This document shows, piece by piece, positions 62,586 to 64,000 of a stretch of 64,000 bases of DNA. Source of the DNA: Phoronis australis (taxonomy: Eukaryota > Phoronida > Phoronidae). The stretch is from positions 205,593-269,592 of the forward strand of contig NMRA01000505.1 of NCBI GenBank assembly GCA_002633005.1, in the 5' to 3' direction. The translations under genes and the position numbers were made by a program. Each line of letters begins with the position of its first letter. Position 1 is the first letter of the stretch. A model generated the notes under the pieces. The model saw only the letters and a program-made list of their open reading frames with translations, made no database searches and was not told where the DNA came from.

Positions 62586-63397
62586 ACCAATTCAACCACG
62601 AAACATATAACTATATTTGCAGCCATGAACACGTATACCCCGCCATAGTCATTTCACATTGTTGCGTTCGCAAGGCCAATTCACTCAAAACGCGCGTGAG
62701 TGTGCGAGAGATGGAAACGAAAGGTTATCGCAACCGTTTTGGCAGGAATGAGTTCCGATGCAGTTGTCGCTGATTTTTTAAATACTCAGAGTCATACTGA
62801 AATCCACTATCCGCCAGACGGTAGCCTAATCGGGTCTTCAGTGGCCAGGCGTTCAGCGCCATCTGCCAACATCATGTAATTGGGATGAGAGCTTTAGACC
62901 TCCTGGTATCAACGGCATTTTAAAACCTTTCCTGCTACTATAACGCCAGCAAATTTCCACTGCTGTGCGGGGTAAAAACAAATCTCTTAAAATATATTTG
63001 GATGTTCGGTACATTACCAACTGCAAAGAAAAATTCCTGGCTGTGAAGTCAGTGATTGCAACCGACAAAGCTGGAGAATTTTGATCAAAGAAAGTGACGC
63101 ACTGACAGTGGGGTTTATTCCTATGTTCTTAAATCAATGAACTGCAACGTAATAATTGAATTTCAGACCACCGAATCTGACTCGGGCTCCAGCGGAAATC
63201 ATTTTAGTGCTTCCATTAATACAGAGAGGGCGCAATATGAAAAGTCCGTTATTAACTCAACACATTTTTTAAGAGAAGCCTACGCATCAATATAAAACGG
63301 GCTTCTCGTAAACTGAACTGACTTACCATTATTTTTTAAAAATGTCAACCTTCTAGATCAGATTAAAGCTCATGTGTTTATTGCAGTTAATCTCAAC
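62586..63397. other. Spacer, no gene recognised
   Basis: A 71-codon - strand frame (62853-63068) shows no domain. Confidence 0.4.
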
Positions 63398-63730
63398 CTT
63401 CGTGACATTACGGCGTTTTCCAGTTGCTCCCAAGTTCTTTGATTCTATAGCCCAACAACAAGTTGGGAAGATGACTCTTGTAGCCATCATTGATTAACTC
63501 CATTCTGGCATTTATGGTTGGAGGGCCAGCTCTCTTTTGTTCGATAATTGCTCTAATCTCCAATAAGATCGTATCTAGCCTGACTGGGCTGTGCTGTTAA
63601 AAATAAAAGTTAAGTTATAACACATTTGAACACAAACCAATAGCATTTCTGAAATCTTTGTCAAATGGTGATGATGTTTAGTTTTTGAATCAAAATTGTT
63701 CAACTACAACCGAAGTTACGACAATCTCTT
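63398..63730. repeat. Dispersed repeat, copy 2 (partner at 18138)
   Basis: Same orientation as the 18138-18500 copy, with scattered substitutions and small indels. The partner ends beside an L1-like LINE relic; no LINE coding sequence is seen here. Confidence 0.85.
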
Positions 63731-63861
63731 CTTTCTGAACGCCGTACCAATGGGGCTATTCGGAAAATCTGCAATAACTAGAGGGCGTGAGTGTACTAGT
63801 GGTGATAGATTAACAGCCTCGATTTCGCGAGCCCTTTAAATACATGGTGAAATGGCTTGCA

Positions 63862-63935
63862 GCCGTGCCAACTGAATCTGAGATTGCGTAAAAAGGGTGC
63901 TTCTATGAGAGGAAGTAAGCACGACCTCATACAAA
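63862..63935 (+). CDS. Possible exon with a SAP-like helix
   Basis: Between a TTGCAG acceptor-like site and AAAG|GTAAGG the + strand encodes LNLRLRKKGASMRGSKHDLIQR. The pattern (L..RLR..G....G.K..LI.R) fits the helix-extended-loop-helix of SAP DNA-binding domains and similar modules in some transposon proteins. Only one exon is visible and it runs toward the window edge, so gene or transposon origin is open. Confidence 0.35.
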
Positions 63936-64000
63936 GGTAAGGTTTGTGATTATTTTAACGATTATTCCATGATTATTCTACCGATGCCTGTTAACTGAGG

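Overview
The window is animal nuclear DNA, most likely from a marine invertebrate. The evidence is spliced genes with GT-AG introns, a TRIM protein with a beta-propeller tail, a metazoan-type CLPB, several clades of non-LTR retrotransposon, many small terminal-inverted-repeat DNA elements, and long micro- and minisatellites. The mix would fit a cephalochordate, hemichordate, cnidarian or mollusc; the sequence alone does not decide between them. Protein-coding content is sparse and most of the window is intergenic or intronic.

Left part (1-14 kb): a 494-bp inverted-repeat element (1514-2007); the last three coding exons of CLPB, the mitochondrial AAA+ disaggregase (+ strand, 2713-3558); and, converging on it, a small three-exon cysteine-rich gene that looks metallothionein-like (- strand, 5157-5837). 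A 5'-truncated CR1-like LINE (7.6-8.6 kb) and a hAT transposase remnant (10.4-10.6 kb) follow. The clearest full-length gene is a single-exon TRIM protein (RING, two B-boxes, coiled coil, NHL-like propeller) on the - strand at 11759-13639.

Middle (14-33 kb): microsatellites, an L1/Tx1-like LINE relic (16.5-18.1 kb), a MITE built from CACCTAGGTG palindromes (20.2 kb), and a minisatellite of about 6.5 kb with a 32-bp unit (22.5-29.1 kb). The minisatellite unit has no stop codon in any + strand frame, so the array generates long spurious reading frames. An intronless 316-codon gene of unknown function (31424-32374) with a polyadenylation signal follows, then a 28-bp minisatellite.

Right part (33-64 kb): a CpG-rich stretch ending in a perfect splice donor (36.6-37.1 kb), probably a promoter plus untranslated first exon. 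Beyond it are a 1.17-kb DNA transposon with 26-bp inverted repeats and a MITE nested inside it, LINE relics at 51-52, 57-58 and 62.5 kb (one with a 14-bp target-site duplication), fold-back elements at 53.1 and 55.4 kb, a tRNA-like SINE head, and a possible SAP-like exon at the right edge.

The genes do not form an operon or an obvious pathway; CLPB, the metallothionein-like gene and TRIM are ordinary neighbours in a repeat-rich landscape. The most rewarding items to follow up are the metallothionein-like gene, the orphan 316-aa gene, the 32-bp minisatellite, and the GGATCC-ended MITE family with its consistent 4-bp duplications.
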